Shown here one piece after another: positions 43,016-51,910 of a stretch of 64,000 bases of DNA (its first letter is position 1; every line of letters starts with the position of its first letter). The translations under genes were made by a program, and so were the position numbers. A model generated the notes under the pieces. The model was given only the letters and a program-made list of their open reading frames with translations, was not told the DNA's origin and did no database searches. Where the stretch lies: assembly GCF_014207955.1 (NCBI RefSeq), contig NZ_JACHLK010000001.1, positions 186,001-250,000 of the forward strand, written 5' to 3'. The DNA comes from Acidovorax soli (GTDB lineage: Bacteria; Pseudomonadota; Gammaproteobacteria; Burkholderiales; Burkholderiaceae_C).

Positions 43016-43762
43016 ATGACCACCGCTGCCAAGAACACCCAACCCGACCTCGCCCGCGACCTGTCCGAAGGCATCGCCTCCGGCCGCTTTGCCGTGGGCA
43101 CGCTGCTGCCCACCGAGTTCGAGCTGTGCGCGCAGTACGGGCTGAGCCGCTACGCCGTGCGCAAGGCGCTGGACGGGCTGCAGGAGCTGGGCCTGATCTC
43201 GCGGCGCAAGAACGTGGGCACGCGCGTGGAGGCCCAGCGGCCCCAGGCCGGCTTCACGCAGTCCATCGCCACCGTGGAAGAACTGGCCCGCTTCGGCGCC
43301 GAGCACATGCGCACGGTGCAATCCGTCCACGAGGTGGTCGCGGACCTGGCCCTCGCCCAGCACCTGGGCTGCCCCGGCGGCACGCGCTGGCTGCACATCG
43401 CCTGCCTGCGCATGGAAGGCGGCAGCACGCGCAAGGCGCGCCCCATCTGCTGGCTCGACCTGTACATCGACCCGGCGTACGCCGACATCGGCCCCATCGT
43501 GCGCGACGCGCCCGAGACGCTGGCCAGCACCCTCATCGAGGAGCGCTATGGCCGGCGCATCGCGCGCATCCGCCAGGACATCGAGGCCGTGCTGGTGCCG
43601 CGCGAACATGCCGAGGCCCTGCGCGCCGAGGCCGGTGCGCCCGCGCTCAAGATCACGCGCCACTACCTCGACGCGGCCGACCAGGTGTTCGAGATCTCGG
43701 TCTCGCTGCACCCGGCGGACCGGTTCAAGTTCTCACAGGAACTCACCCGTTCGCGCGAGTAA
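43016..43762 (+). CDS. GntR family regulator (HutC/FarR type, UTRA domain)
   Basis: 248-residue regulator. The N-terminal winged helix (about 10-75) includes EGIASGRFAVGTLLPTEFEL and the recognition helix region YGLSRYAVRKALDGLQELGLISRRKNVGTRV. A UTRA-type ligand-binding domain (about 95-245) contains WLHIACLRME, ICWLDLYIDPAYADI and REHAEALRAEAGAPALKITRHYLDAADQVFEIS. HutC-type proteins are usually repressors released by a pathway metabolite. It is divergent from the lyase-binding protein-fumarase operon, with two TGTTCGAACA operators between them, so it very likely controls that operon and itself. Confidence 0.9.
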   Translation: MTTAAKNTQPDLARDLSEGIASGRFAVGTLLPTEFELCAQYGLSRYAVRKALDGLQELGLISRRKNVGTRVEAQRPQAGFTQSIATVEELARFGAEHMRTVQSVHEVVADLALAQHLGCPGGTRWLHIACLRMEGGSTRKARPICWLDLYIDPAYADIGPIVRDAPETLASTLIEERYGRRIARIRQDIEAVLVPREHAEALRAEAGAPALKITRHYLDAADQVFEISVSLHPADRFKFSQELTRSRE

Positions 43763-43849
43763 CAACGCTGCTGCTACCGTACTGACAAGCCGCTGTCAGC
43801 AGCAGGTCATCACCATCGGGGCTTCTTCATTTGCACACAAGGAGCACCC

Positions 43850-44230
43850 ATGAAAAACGCCATCACCTGGTTCGAGATCCCCACCACCCAGCTGGACCGT
43901 GCCCAGGCCTTCTACGAGGCGGTGCTCGGCCAGACCATGCGCCGCGAGGCCATGGGCCCGAGCGAGGGCGCGGTGTTCGCCTACGACCCCGAGGCCGATG
44001 GCACGGGCGGCGCCCTGCTCATGGGGCCGACCGCGCCGCAGCCCGCGCCCGGTGCCGGCACGCTGGTCTACCTGGATGCCTCGCCCTCGCTCGACGCGGC
44101 GCTGGACCGCGTGCTGGCGCAGGGTGGCCAGGTGGCCCTGCCGCGCCAGGCGCTGCCACCGGGCCTGGGCTTCTTTGCCCACATCCACGACCTGGACGGC
44201 AACCGCGTAGGCCTGCATGCGCTGGCCTGA
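43850..44230 (+). CDS. VOC family protein
   Basis: 126-residue vicinal-oxygen-chelate fold protein: [21 protein letters not shown] opens the first module, [11 protein letters not shown] and [23 protein letters not shown] follow, and [21 protein letters not shown] closes the second. This arrangement is typical of small glyoxalase/bleomycin-resistance-like proteins of unknown substrate. A strong AAGGAG ribosome site precedes the ATG. Its 3' end overlaps the next gene by 14 bases, suggesting co-transcription. Confidence 0.85.
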   Translation: MKNAITWFEIPTTQLDRAQAFYEAVLGQTMRREAMGPSEGAVFAYDPEADGTGGALLMGPTAPQPAPGAGTLVYLDASPSLDAALDRVLAQGGQVALPRQALPPGLGFFAHIHDLDGNRVGLHALA

Positions 44231-44726
44231 GCCGGTGCAGTCGCCCCTGTGGGGCGAAGCCGCCCCACCCGCTTCCCCACGGCGCGGCAACTGGATCGCC
44301 GTGGCCTGCGCCGACCATGCACGACGCGGCTGTGCGGAGCCCGGTGCGGGCTTCATGCAGGTATGCCATGGCAAGGCGGCGCCGCTGCGCCGCATGCAGG
44401 CCGGTGACCGTGTGGCCTACTACGCGCCCACGGTCAGCATGGGCGGCAGCGACCGGCTGCAGGCCTTCGTGTCCGTGGGCCTGGTCAAACCCGGTGATCC
44501 CTATGCCTTCGACATGGGCGGCGGCTTCGTGCCCTACCGCCGGGGCGTGGACTATGTGCCGGCCCGCGAGGCCCCCATCGCGCCGCTGCTCGACCACTTC
44601 GACTTCGTGCAGGACCGGGCGCGCTGGGGCTACGCCTTCCGCTTCGGCCTGGTGGCCATCAACGACCATGACATGCGGCTCATTGCCGGTGCCATGGGCG
44701 CGGACCGCCAGTCACTGCACCTTTGA
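44217..44726 (+). CDS. EVE-domain protein (UPF0310/YTH-related fold)
   Basis: 169-residue protein whose region 25-165 matches the EVE pattern: [63 protein letters not shown], the APIAPLL segment and [18 protein letters not shown] domains are related to YTH and PUA-like modules that bind modified bases in RNA or DNA and are often linked to restriction or RNA modification; standalone members are uncharacterised. The first 24 residues are not part of the fold, so a later start is conceivable. It converges with the nicB gene (3 bases between stops). Confidence 0.82.
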   Translation: MRWPEPVQSPLWGEAAPPASPRRGNWIAVACADHARRGCAEPGAGFMQVCHGKAAPLRRMQAGDRVAYYAPTVSMGGSDRLQAFVSVGLVKPGDPYAFDMGGGFVPYRRGVDYVPAREAPIAPLLDHFDFVQDRARWGYAFRFGLVAINDHDMRLIAGAMGADRQSLHL

Positions 44727-44729
44727 GAC

Positions 44730-47700
44730 TCAGGGATGCGCCGGCCCCGCCCGCACGCGCGCCAGCGCCTCGGGCACATCGGTCCAGGCCGGCCGGCCCG
44801 GGGCGTAGCGCTGGCGCATGTAGCCTGCGAGTTCGGTGATCTGCGCATCGCTGAGCGCGTTGCCAAAGCCCGGCATGAAGCCCAGCTCGCGCGAAGCGGG
44901 CTCGCGGATGCCGTTGACGATGACTTGCAGCAGGTTGTCGGGCCGGTCGCTGTGCAGATTGCTGTTGAGCGCCAGGGGCACATTGGCGCCCAGCAGTTTC
45001 GGGCCGTCGCCATCGTGGTGGCAGGCGGCGCAGGCGCCATTGAACAGGCGCTGCGCCTGGCCGGGTTGGGGCGCCCATGCGGCCGCCCGCGCCACGGCGG
45101 CCTGGGCCTTGGCCGCGGCGTCGGCGGCGGGTTCCGGGGCCGCATTGAACGAGGCCAGGTAGGTGGCCATGGCGCGGATGTCTTCGTCGGGCAGTTGCGC
45201 CAGCTCCTGCACCACGGGTGCCATGGGCCCCGAGGCCACGCCATGCTGCGGGCTGTGGCCCGTGCGCAAGTAGCTGTAGAGCGCGTCGGCAGTCCAGGGC
45301 ACGGGCGCCTTCGACAGGCCGGTGAGCGCAGGCGCCTCCCAGCCATCGACCTGCGCGCCCGAGAGGAAGGCTGCACCGCCCATCTCCGCGCCCAGCGTGT
45401 TGCGTGGCGTGTGGCAGGCGCCGCAGTGGCCGGCGCCCTGCACCAGGTAGGCGCCGCGGTTCCATTCGGGCGGGCGCGTGGGGTCAGGCTTCCAGGGCGT
45501 GGCGTCGTGGAACAGCGCGTTCCAGCCGGCCATGAGCGGCCGCACGCTGAACGGAAAGGCCAGCTGCGTTGTCGGCACCTCGGCGCGCACCGGCGGCTGG
45601 GCCATGAGCCAGGCGTACAGCGCAGTCAGGTCGTCGTCGCCCATCTTGGCGAACGAGGTATAGGGAAACGCCGGGTACAGGTGCCTGCCATCGCGCGAGA
45701 TGCCCTCGCGCATGGCGCGCTGGAAGGCGCTGAAGGACCACTGACCGATGCCGGTCTCGGCGTCGGGCGTGAGGTTGGTGGTGTAGACCGTGCCGAACGG
45801 CGTGTCCATGGCGCGCCCGCCGGCATTGGGCGTGCCACCGGCTGCGGTGTGGCAGACCACGCAGTCGCCGGCCGCGGCGACCAGGCGGCCGCGCTCGATG
45901 GTGGCCGCGTTGTAGACCGAGGCGCCGCCCGCCGTCTGCGCCACGGGAGCGATGGCCGGGCGCCAGCCCAGCAAGGCGGCGCCCATGGCCAGGCCGCCAG
46001 CTACCAGGGCCAGCGCGCGCCCCCAGGGGCTGCGCTTTTGGGGCCAGGTGGCGGTAGCCGGCACCGCGGGCGCAGGCAGCTCCAGCGTGGGCAGCACATC
46101 GGCCGGCTGCACCGGCGCGCCTGCGGGAGCATCACCGCCCTGCCCTGAGGCCGCGCCCAGCGGGTTCAGGCCCGCGCGCACCACCTCGGGTGTGAAAGGC
46201 GGCGCACGAAAGCGCACGCCCGTGGCATCGAAGATGGCATTGGCAATGGCGGCCGTGCCGGGCACCGAGGAGGATTCGCCCGAGCCCAGCGGCGCCTCGT
46301 CCTGCCGGGGCATGTGCATGACCTCGATGACCGGCACCTCGCGGAAGCTCAGGATGGGGTAGCTGCCCCATTCGCGCGTATCGACCGCCTGCGTCACGGG
46401 ATCGAAGCGCACCTGCTCCTTGAGCGCGCGGCTCGTGGTCTGCACCACGTTGCCATGCACCTGGTGCTCCACGCCCGCGGGGTTGACCATGAGGCCGGTG
46501 TCGTGGCCCACGACCACGCGGCGCACATGCACCTCGCCGGTCTTCTTGTTCACGTCCACATCGGCCACCCAGGCGGCCCAGGCGGCGCCAAAGCCCGGCC
46601 ACTTGCTGTGGATGTAGCGCGCGTAGGCAAAGCCCTGGCCCTGCACCCAATCGCCCTCGGCACCCTGCAGATCACCCGGGCCAGGCACGCGCGGGCCGGT
46701 GTGGGGCAGCCAGCCGGCCTTCTCGGCCGTGGCCCGCACCAGCTCGGCCGCGCGCGGGTCGCTGAGCAATTGCAGGCGGAATTCGACCGGGTCCACACCG
46801 GCCGCAGTGGCCAGTTCGTCCACATAGGACTCGTGCGCGAAGGAGTTGGGCAGGGCCGAGACGCCGCGCAGCCACGAGGCGCGCACGATGGGCGCCATGT
46901 CGTTCACGGCCACGCGCAGGTTGTCGTAGTCGTAGGGCGGGCGCGCCGTGCGGTCGCCCATCTCGTAGGCCTGGGCCAGCGGCTCGATGGTGCGCGTGAG
47001 CAGCAGGGCCAACGTGGGCGCGCCGTTGGAGGGGTAGGAGGTCTCGAAATCGTAGGCCGCCACCGAGCCGTCGGCGTTGAGGCCGCCGCGCACCTGCATG
47101 AGCTGGGCCGTGCCCTTGGGCTCCCACAGGTGCTCCTGCTCGCGCGTGAGCTGCACGCGCACGGGCGCGCCCACGGCGCGCGAGAGCAGCGCGGCATCGG
47201 CCGCCACGTCGTCGGCGCCGTTGCGGCCATAGCAGCCCGCGGCCTCCATGCGCACCAGGTCGATGTCCACGTCGGCCAGGCCCATCAGGCGCGCCAGGTC
47301 GGCGCGCAGCACATGGGGGTTCTGCGTGCCAGCCCAGACGGCCATGCGCGCGCGGCCGGAGGCACCGTCCTGGCGCCACTCCGCCACCGCGCACGAGGGG
47401 CCGATGGAGCCGTGCAGCTGGTAGGGCCAGACATAGGTGCGTGGCATGGACTGCTCGGCACCGGCGAGCGCGGCGTCCACGTCGCCCTCGTCCACCAGGC
47501 GGCGCTGGGTGGAGGAGTTGGCGCGGATGGCCTGGGCAATGGCGTCCGGGCTGTCCTGGCGCGGAAAGCCCGGCCAGGCCTTCCAGCGCACCACCAGGCT
47601 GCGCAGGGCTTCCTCGGCCTGTTCCTCGCGCTCGGCGACGATGCCCACAAAGTCGCGGATCACCACCACCGCGCGGATGCCCGGGATGTGGGCGATGGAC

Positions 47701-48473
47701 GACTGGTCCACCGACTCCAGCGTGTTGCCGATGAAGTCGCCATGGTCGGCCCCCGCATAGGGCGGGCGCACCACGCGGCCATGCAGCATGCCGGGCACGC
47801 GCATGTCGTGCACGAAGACCAGCTCGCCGCTGACCTTGGCCGGTATGTCCACGCGCGGCACCGACTGGCCCACCACCGTGTAGTCGGCCGTGGGTTTGGT
47901 GGGCGTGGCGTCGGCCAGCTTCAGCGCGCTGTGCGTGCCGGCCAGCAGTTCGCCATAGGCCACCTGGCGCGCCGGGTCGGCCGCCACCTGCACCACGCCG
48001 GCCTGCACCTGCAGCGCATCGGCGGCCACGCCCAGGCGCTCTGCGGCCCGGGCCAGCAACCAGTGGCGTGCCTGGGCTGCGGCAATGCGCAGCGGTTTGG
48101 CGTGGATCTGGATCGAGGCGCTGGCAATGGTTGCGCCCTGGTTGGGTGCACGCGTGGTGTCGCCCAGCACCATGTTCACGTGCGCCAGCGGCACGTCGAG
48201 CTCCTCGGCCACGATCTGCGCCAGGGCCGTGCGGATGCCGGTGCCCAGGTCCACATGGCCGTTGAGCGCGGTCACGCTGCCATCGTCCCAGACGGCGATC
48301 AGGATCTCCACGCCCTCGGCCGGGTTGCCGGCCACCAGCGCCGGCTGGCCCTTGACGGGCGGCGGCGCGGGCGGCGGGTTGCGCACCACCAGCAGCACGC
48401 CCTGTGCCGCATGGAAGTCGGCGCGCGTGAGCGGGCTGTGCGCGCGCAGCGAGGAAGCAGCCGGTGCGTTCAT
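44730..48473 (-). CDS. nicB: Nicotinate dehydrogenase large subunit NicB: molybdopterin domain fused to three c-type cytochromes
   Basis: 1247-residue fusion. Residues 1-800 are a xanthine-oxidase-family molybdopterin subunit; the catalytic Glu is expected in PLGSGESS, and the NGHVDLGTGIRTALAQIVAEEL and QGATIASASI segments fit the cofactor-binding part. A hydrophobic helix at about 820-838 is followed by three haem-binding motifs, CVVCH (871), CGACH (1017) and CAACH (1148). This is the architecture of NicB of Pseudomonas putida, which hydroxylates nicotinate to 6-hydroxynicotinate and passes electrons to the respiratory chain. It overlaps nicA by four bases (ATGA). Last gene of the long leftward operon. 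Other azaaromatic substrates (isoquinoline-type enzymes) cannot be excluded from sequence alone, but the neighbouring genes favour nicotinate. Confidence 0.85.
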   Translation of the reverse strand: MNAPAASSLRAHSPLTRADFHAAQGVLLVVRNPPPAPPPVKGQPALVAGNPAEGVEILIAVWDDGSVTALNGHVDLGTGIRTALAQIVAEELDVPLAHVNMVLGDTTRAPNQGATIASASIQIHAKPLRIAAAQARHWLLARAAERLGVAADALQVQAGVVQVAADPARQVAYGELLAGTHSALKLADATPTKPTADYTVVGQSVPRVDIPAKVSGELVFVHDMRVPGMLHGRVVRPPYAGADHGDFIGNTLESVDQSSIAHIPGIRAVVVIRDFVGIVAEREEQAEEALRSLVVRWKAWPGFPRQDSPDAIAQAIRANSSTQRRLVDEGDVDAALAGAEQSMPRTYVWPYQLHGSIGPSCAVAEWRQDGASGRARMAVWAGTQNPHVLRADLARLMGLADVDIDLVRMEAAGCYGRNGADDVAADAALLSRAVGAPVRVQLTREQEHLWEPKGTAQLMQVRGGLNADGSVAAYDFETSYPSNGAPTLALLLTRTIEPLAQAYEMGDRTARPPYDYDNLRVAVNDMAPIVRASWLRGVSALPNSFAHESYVDELATAAGVDPVEFRLQLLSDPRAAELVRATAEKAGWLPHTGPRVPGPGDLQGAEGDWVQGQGFAYARYIHSKWPGFGAAWAAWVADVDVNKKTGEVHVRRVVVGHDTGLMVNPAGVEHQVHGNVVQTTSRALKEQVRFDPVTQAVDTREWGSYPILSFREVPVIEVMHMPRQDEAPLGSGESSSVPGTAAIANAIFDATGVRFRAPPFTPEVVRAGLNPLGAASGQGGDAPAGAPVQPADVLPTLELPAPAVPATATWPQKRSPWGRALALVAGGLAMGAALLGWRPAIAPVAQTAGGASVYNAATIERGRLVAAAGDCVVCHTAAGGTPNAGGRAMDTPFGTVYTTNLTPDAETGIGQWSFSAFQRAMREGISRDGRHLYPAFPYTSFAKMGDDDLTALYAWLMAQPPVRAEVPTTQLAFPFSVRPLMAGWNALFHDATPWKPDPTRPPEWNRGAYLVQGAGHCGACHTPRNTLGAEMGGAAFLSGAQVDGWEAPALTGLSKAPVPWTADALYSYLRTGHSPQHGVASGPMAPVVQELAQLPDEDIRAMATYLASFNAAPEPAADAAAKAQAAVARAAAWAPQPGQAQRLFNGACAACHHDGDGPKLLGANVPLALNSNLHSDRPDNLLQVIVNGIREPASRELGFMPGFGNALSDAQITELAGYMRQRYAPGRPAWTDVPEALARVRAGPAHP

Positions 48474-48988
48474 GCGGCCACCCCGCGCACCAGCACGGCC
48501 GCGCGCTGCACGGCGCGGATGATCTCCACATGCGTGCCGCAGCGGCACAGGTTGGCCGAGAGCTCGCGGCGGATGGCGGCTTCGTCGGGATCGGGGTTGC
48601 GCTCCAGCAGCGCCACCGCCATCATCACCATGCCATTGAGGCAGTAGCCGCACTGGGCCGCCTGTTCATCGACAAAGGCCTGCTGCACCGGGTGCAGGCC
48701 GGCGCCGCACACAGCGCCCTGGCAGCGCGTGGGCAGGCCCTCCAGCGTGGTCACCTCGCGGCCCGCCACGCCGCGCGCGGGGATCACGCAGGCCCGCGCC
48801 GCCACCCCGTCCACCAGCACCGTGCAGGCGCCGCACTGGCCCAGGCCGCAGCCGTACTTGGGGCCGTTGAGCGAAAGGTCGTTGCGCAGCACATGCAGCA
48901 GCGTGGCGCCCGCGCTGGGGGTGCCTGCTGGCAGTTCACAGGGCTGGCCGTTGACGGAAAGGGAAAAGACGGTGGCTGGGGTCTGCAT
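48470..48988 (-). CDS. nicA: Nicotinate dehydrogenase small [2Fe-2S] subunit NicA
   Basis: 172-residue iron-sulfur subunit of molybdenum hydroxylases. The N-terminal plant-type cluster is held by GCGLGQCGACTVLVDG and ARAC; the C-terminal alpha-helical cluster by QCGYCLNGMVM and LCRCGTH. The two [2Fe-2S] clusters relay electrons from the molybdenum centre to the cytochromes of NicB. Slightly longer than the 157-residue P. putida NicA because of an N-terminal extension and an alanine-rich tail. It follows the second binding-protein gene by 18 bases in the operon. Confidence 0.88.
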   Translation of the reverse strand: MQTPATVFSLSVNGQPCELPAGTPSAGATLLHVLRNDLSLNGPKYGCGLGQCGACTVLVDGVAARACVIPARGVAGREVTTLEGLPTRCQGAVCGAGLHPVQQAFVDEQAAQCGYCLNGMVMMAVALLERNPDPDEAAIRRELSANLCRCGTHVEIIRAVQRAAVLVRGVAA

Positions 48989-49006
48989 TGTTCCTGTGGG
49001 GGTCGG

Positions 49007-50182
49007 TCAGCGCCTGAGGCTGCCGGTGCGGGTGTACATCTCCAGGTCCACAAAGTTGGACCCATTGTGGTTGTTCGGACCGTACTGCACCGGGAAATCG
49101 CCGAACTTGGTGGTGCCCATGTCTTCCATGGCCTTGATGAAGGCTTCGCGCGTGAGGTTGCGCCCGGCGCGCTTGAGCCCTTCGACGAACACGCGCGCGG
49201 CGATATAGCCTTCGAGCATGGTGTAGCTGTCGATCTTGGCGCCCGCGTCGGTGCGGTCCTTGCGGTAGTCCACGACGATGGGCATGCGGCTGGCCTGCGG
49301 CGAAGGCACGATGTTGGCCGTGACCAGGCCTTCGATGCCGCCATTGAGGCGCTGGGCCGAGCCCGGCGCATCGGTGATGCCCACCGAGATGGTGTACAGC
49401 GGCGATGCGGCGCCCGCGGCGCGGTAGTCGCGCAGGAACACCTCGACCATCTTGCCGGCCACGATCATCACCACCGCGCCGGGCCGGGCCTTGGTGAGCT
49501 GCGCCACCTGGGCCTTGGCGTCGGTCGCGGCGATCTCCATGGGCACGGATTCGACCACCTTGACCTTCAGGCCCTGGGCGATCTGCAGGCAGGTTTCGAG
49601 GTTGGACTTGCCGAAGGCGCTGTTCTGGTAGATGACGGCGATGTTGGTGATGCCCAGCGTGGCCAGGTGGCCCACGATCTTGCGCAGCTCGGTCTCGTAG
49701 CTGGCGCGCACGTGGAACAGGTAGCGGTTGTGCGTGGTGCGGAACGAGGTCGTGCCCACCAGCGGGGCGAACATGGGGACGCCGGCCTTCTCGGCCAGCG
49801 GCATGGCGGCGATCAGGTTGCCCGTGGCCACGTAGCCGATCAGGGCGAAGACCTTTTCCTCGTCGATCAGGCGCGCCGTGTTCTCGGCGGTCTTCTTGGG
49901 CTCATAGGCATCGTCGAGCGACACGAGTTCGAGCTTGCGCTCGAACACCCCGCCAGCCTTGTTGATGCGGTCGAAGTAGAGCGCGATGCCGGCCTTGTAG
50001 TCCACACCGAAATCCTTGGCAGGCCCGGTGAAGACGGCGGACTGCCCGACCTTGATGCCCTTGTCCGTCACCCCCGTCTCGGCCGCCGCAGCCGTGCCCG
50101 CACGGCCCAGGGCCGTGGCCGCCAGGGTCATCAGCACGGCCCTGCGATCGGTGCGCCCCGCCTCCATCTCACGACACTTCAT
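49007..50182 (-). CDS. Branched-chain amino acid-type ABC substrate-binding protein (second copy)
   Basis: 391-residue LivJ-type periplasmic binding protein. The N-terminus has DRRAVLMTLAATALGRAGTAAAAE, a Tat-like signal. The mature part shows IKVGQSAVFTGPAKDFGVDYKAGIALYFDRINKAGG and the typical GYVATGNLIAAMPLAEKAGVPMFAPLVG region. It lies between the nicotinamidase gene and nicA, and the only permease/ATPase set in the operon is encoded upstream with another binding protein; both probably dock on the same LivHM-G-F. A pyridine carboxylate or carboxamide is the likely ligand, by context. AGGAG ribosome site six bases before the ATG. Confidence 0.88.
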   Translation of the reverse strand: MKCREMEAGRTDRRAVLMTLAATALGRAGTAAAAETGVTDKGIKVGQSAVFTGPAKDFGVDYKAGIALYFDRINKAGGVFERKLELVSLDDAYEPKKTAENTARLIDEEKVFALIGYVATGNLIAAMPLAEKAGVPMFAPLVGTTSFRTTHNRYLFHVRASYETELRKIVGHLATLGITNIAVIYQNSAFGKSNLETCLQIAQGLKVKVVESVPMEIAATDAKAQVAQLTKARPGAVVMIVAGKMVEVFLRDYRAAGAASPLYTISVGITDAPGSAQRLNGGIEGLVTANIVPSPQASRMPIVVDYRKDRTDAGAKIDSYTMLEGYIAARVFVEGLKRAGRNLTREAFIKAMEDMGTTKFGDFPVQYGPNNHNGSNFVDLEMYTRTGSLRR

Positions 50183-50254
50183 GAAACGCTCCTTACATCA
50201 AACGTGGAAGTTTCCCCTCTTGCGAAGGGGTCTTGCAAGCCCTGGCCCCGGGTG

Positions 50255-50297
50255 TTGCGAATCCGTCATACCAGGGTGCCTACGGATTGCTCCGCAA
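50255..50297 (-). promoter_or_regulatory. Large interrupted hairpin between the nicotinamidase and binding-protein genes
   Basis: TTGCGAATCCGT (50255-50266) pairs with ACGGATT (50282-50288) and CGCAA (50293-50297) around a 15-base loop, leaving a small bulge. It lies in the 165-base gap of the leftward operon and no T-run follows it. It may be an attenuator, processing site or RNA stability element that sets the ratio of upstream to downstream genes. Confidence 0.35.
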
Positions 50298-50347
50298 GCG
50301 CGAAAGCGCCAGACGCAAGACCCGTGCCGAGGGCGGCCTTCCCGTTC

Positions 50348-51076
50348 TCAGGTGAGGGCGATGTCCTCCGACTGGATGCGCTGGACGCCCTTGGCCTTCA
50401 TCTGCTTCCACGCGGCTTCGAGCGAGCCGTTGAGGTCGATGGCGCGGCAGGCGTCCTCCACCACATAGGTCTCGAAACCCAGGCGCTTGGCGTCCAGCGC
50501 CGTCCAGGCCACGCAGAAGTCCGTGGCCAGGCCGGTCACGAAGACCGTCTTGATGCCGCGCTGCTTCAGATACCCCGCCAGGCCCGTGGAGGTCTTGCGG
50601 TCGGCCTCCTCGAAGGCCGAGTAGCTGTCCACATGCTCATGGAAGCCCTTGCGCAGGATCAACTGGGCCTGGGGCAGCTTGAGGTCCTTGTGCAGGGCGG
50701 CGTCGTCGGTGCCGCGCACGCAGTGGTCGGGCCACAGCACCTGCTGGCCGTAGCTGAGCTTGGTGGTCTCGAAGGGCTTCTTGCCCGCATGCGTGCTGGC
50801 AAACGAGGCATGGCCGGGCGTGTGCCAGTCCTGCGTGACGACCACGTTCTCGAACGCGGTGGCGATGCGGTTGATGACCGGCACCACCTCGTCGCCCTTG
50901 GCCACGGGCAGCGTGCCGCCGGGCACGAAGCAGTTCTGCACGTCCACCACGATCAGGGCCGCCCGCTCGCCGGGCTTGATCTTGCCCGCCGCGAAGGCCA
51001 GGGGCAGGCCGCCCCCCGCGAGGGCAAGGGCAGCAGCGGATTGGAGGAAGGAACGGCGCTTTGCAGGGATCATCAT
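50348..51076 (-). CDS. Exported nicotinamidase (PncA family)
   Basis: 242-residue isochorismatase-fold amidase that should convert nicotinamide to nicotinate and ammonia. The catalytic triad is seen as Asp45 (VVDVQNCF), Lys143 (LRKGFHE) and Cys188 (ATDFCV); metal ligands fit Asp83, His85 and His96 in DWHTPGHASFASTH. Unlike ordinary cytoplasmic PncA it begins AKRRSFLQSAAALALAGGG...AFA, a clear twin-arginine signal, so it is probably periplasmic. The ATG at 51076 is preferred to a GTG at 51085 because of a GGAG eight bases upstream. It follows the livF gene by 75 bases and precedes the second binding-protein gene, which fits conversion of nicotinamide outside the membrane followed by nicotinate capture. 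Confidence 0.87.
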   Translation of the reverse strand: MMIPAKRRSFLQSAAALALAGGGLPLAFAAGKIKPGERAALIVVDVQNCFVPGGTLPVAKGDEVVPVINRIATAFENVVVTQDWHTPGHASFASTHAGKKPFETTKLSYGQQVLWPDHCVRGTDDAALHKDLKLPQAQLILRKGFHEHVDSYSAFEEADRKTSTGLAGYLKQRGIKTVFVTGLATDFCVAWTALDAKRLGFETYVVEDACRAIDLNGSLEAAWKQMKAKGVQRIQSEDIALT

Positions 51077-51151
51077 GGCGGACACTCCGGTTGGGAACGC
51101 ACTGGCAGATCGGCCCTGGCCCGATAAGGCCTAGGCCGGGGAATCAATCCT

Positions 51152-51910
51152 TCACACGCTCAGGTAGGACCTGCGCACTTCGTCGTTGGCGGCCAGCTCT
51201 GCCATCGAGGCCTGGTAGCGGATCTGGCCCTTTTCGAGCACATAGGCACGGTCGGACACCAGTTCGGCGAAATGCATGTTCTGCTCGGACAGCAGGATGC
51301 TCACGCCCTGGGCCTTGAGCTCCAGGATCATCTGCGCCATCTGCTCCACGATCACCGGCGCCACCCCTTCGGAGGGCTCGTCCAGCAGCACCAGGTAGGG
51401 GTTGCCCATGAGGGTGCGGGCCACGGTCAGCATCTGCTGCTCGCCGCCGCTCATGCGGCCGCCGGGGCGCTGTGGCATCTCGCCCAGGTTGGGAAACAGC
51501 TTGAACAGGGCCTCGGGCGTCCACAGCGGCGCGGCCGTGCCATCGGGCCAGTGGCGCGCGGGCTGGCGGCCGACTTCCAGGTTCTCCATCACCGTGAGGT
51601 CGGTGAACACGCGCCGGTCCTCGGGCACGAAGCCCAGGCCCAGGCGCGCGGCGTCATGCGGGTCGCTTTTCGACAGGTCCTTGCCCATGAAGCGGATCTG
51701 GCCCTTGCGCTTGGCCAGCATGCCCATCAGCGTCTTGAGCGTGGTGGACTTGCCCGCGCCATTGCGCCCCATCAGGGCCACGACCTCGCCACGGCGCACA
51801 TCGAGGTCCACGTCGTACAGGATCTGCGCCGCGCCATACCAGGCCTGCAGGCCCTTGGCCTCGAGCAGCACTTCCTTGGGTTCACTCGTCGTCGTTGTCA
51901 TCGTCATCAT
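51152..51910 (-). CDS. livF: LivF-type ABC transporter ATP-binding protein
   Basis: 252-residue ATPase of a branched-chain-amino-acid-type (HAAT) importer. Walker A GRNGAGKSTTLKTL near 48-61, signature MSGGEQQMLTVARTLM near 150-165 (preceded by GGR), Walker B YLVLLDEPSEG near 171-181. The short linker and EGVAP after Walker B distinguish LivF from LivG. Start overlaps the livG stop (ATGA). Its place in the nicotinate operon indicates uptake of the pyridine substrate rather than amino acids. Confidence 0.9.
   Translation of the reverse strand: MMTMTTTTSEPKEVLLEAKGLQAWYGAAQILYDVDLDVRRGEVVALMGRNGAGKSTTLKTLMGMLAKRKGQIRFMGKDLSKSDPHDAARLGLGFVPEDRRVFTDLTVMENLEVGRQPARHWPDGTAAPLWTPEALFKLFPNLGEMPQRPGGRMSGGEQQMLTVARTLMGNPYLVLLDEPSEGVAPVIVEQMAQMILELKAQGVSILLSEQNMHFAELVSDRAYVLEKGQIRYQASMAELAANDEVRRSYLSV

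Noticed and set aside
46314..51127. Very long plus-strand frames (777 and 887 codons) opposite nicB, nicA, the binding protein and the nicotinamidase gene
   Set aside because: Shadows of well-supported genes on the minus strand; composition is His/Gly/Val/Ala-rich without motifs.
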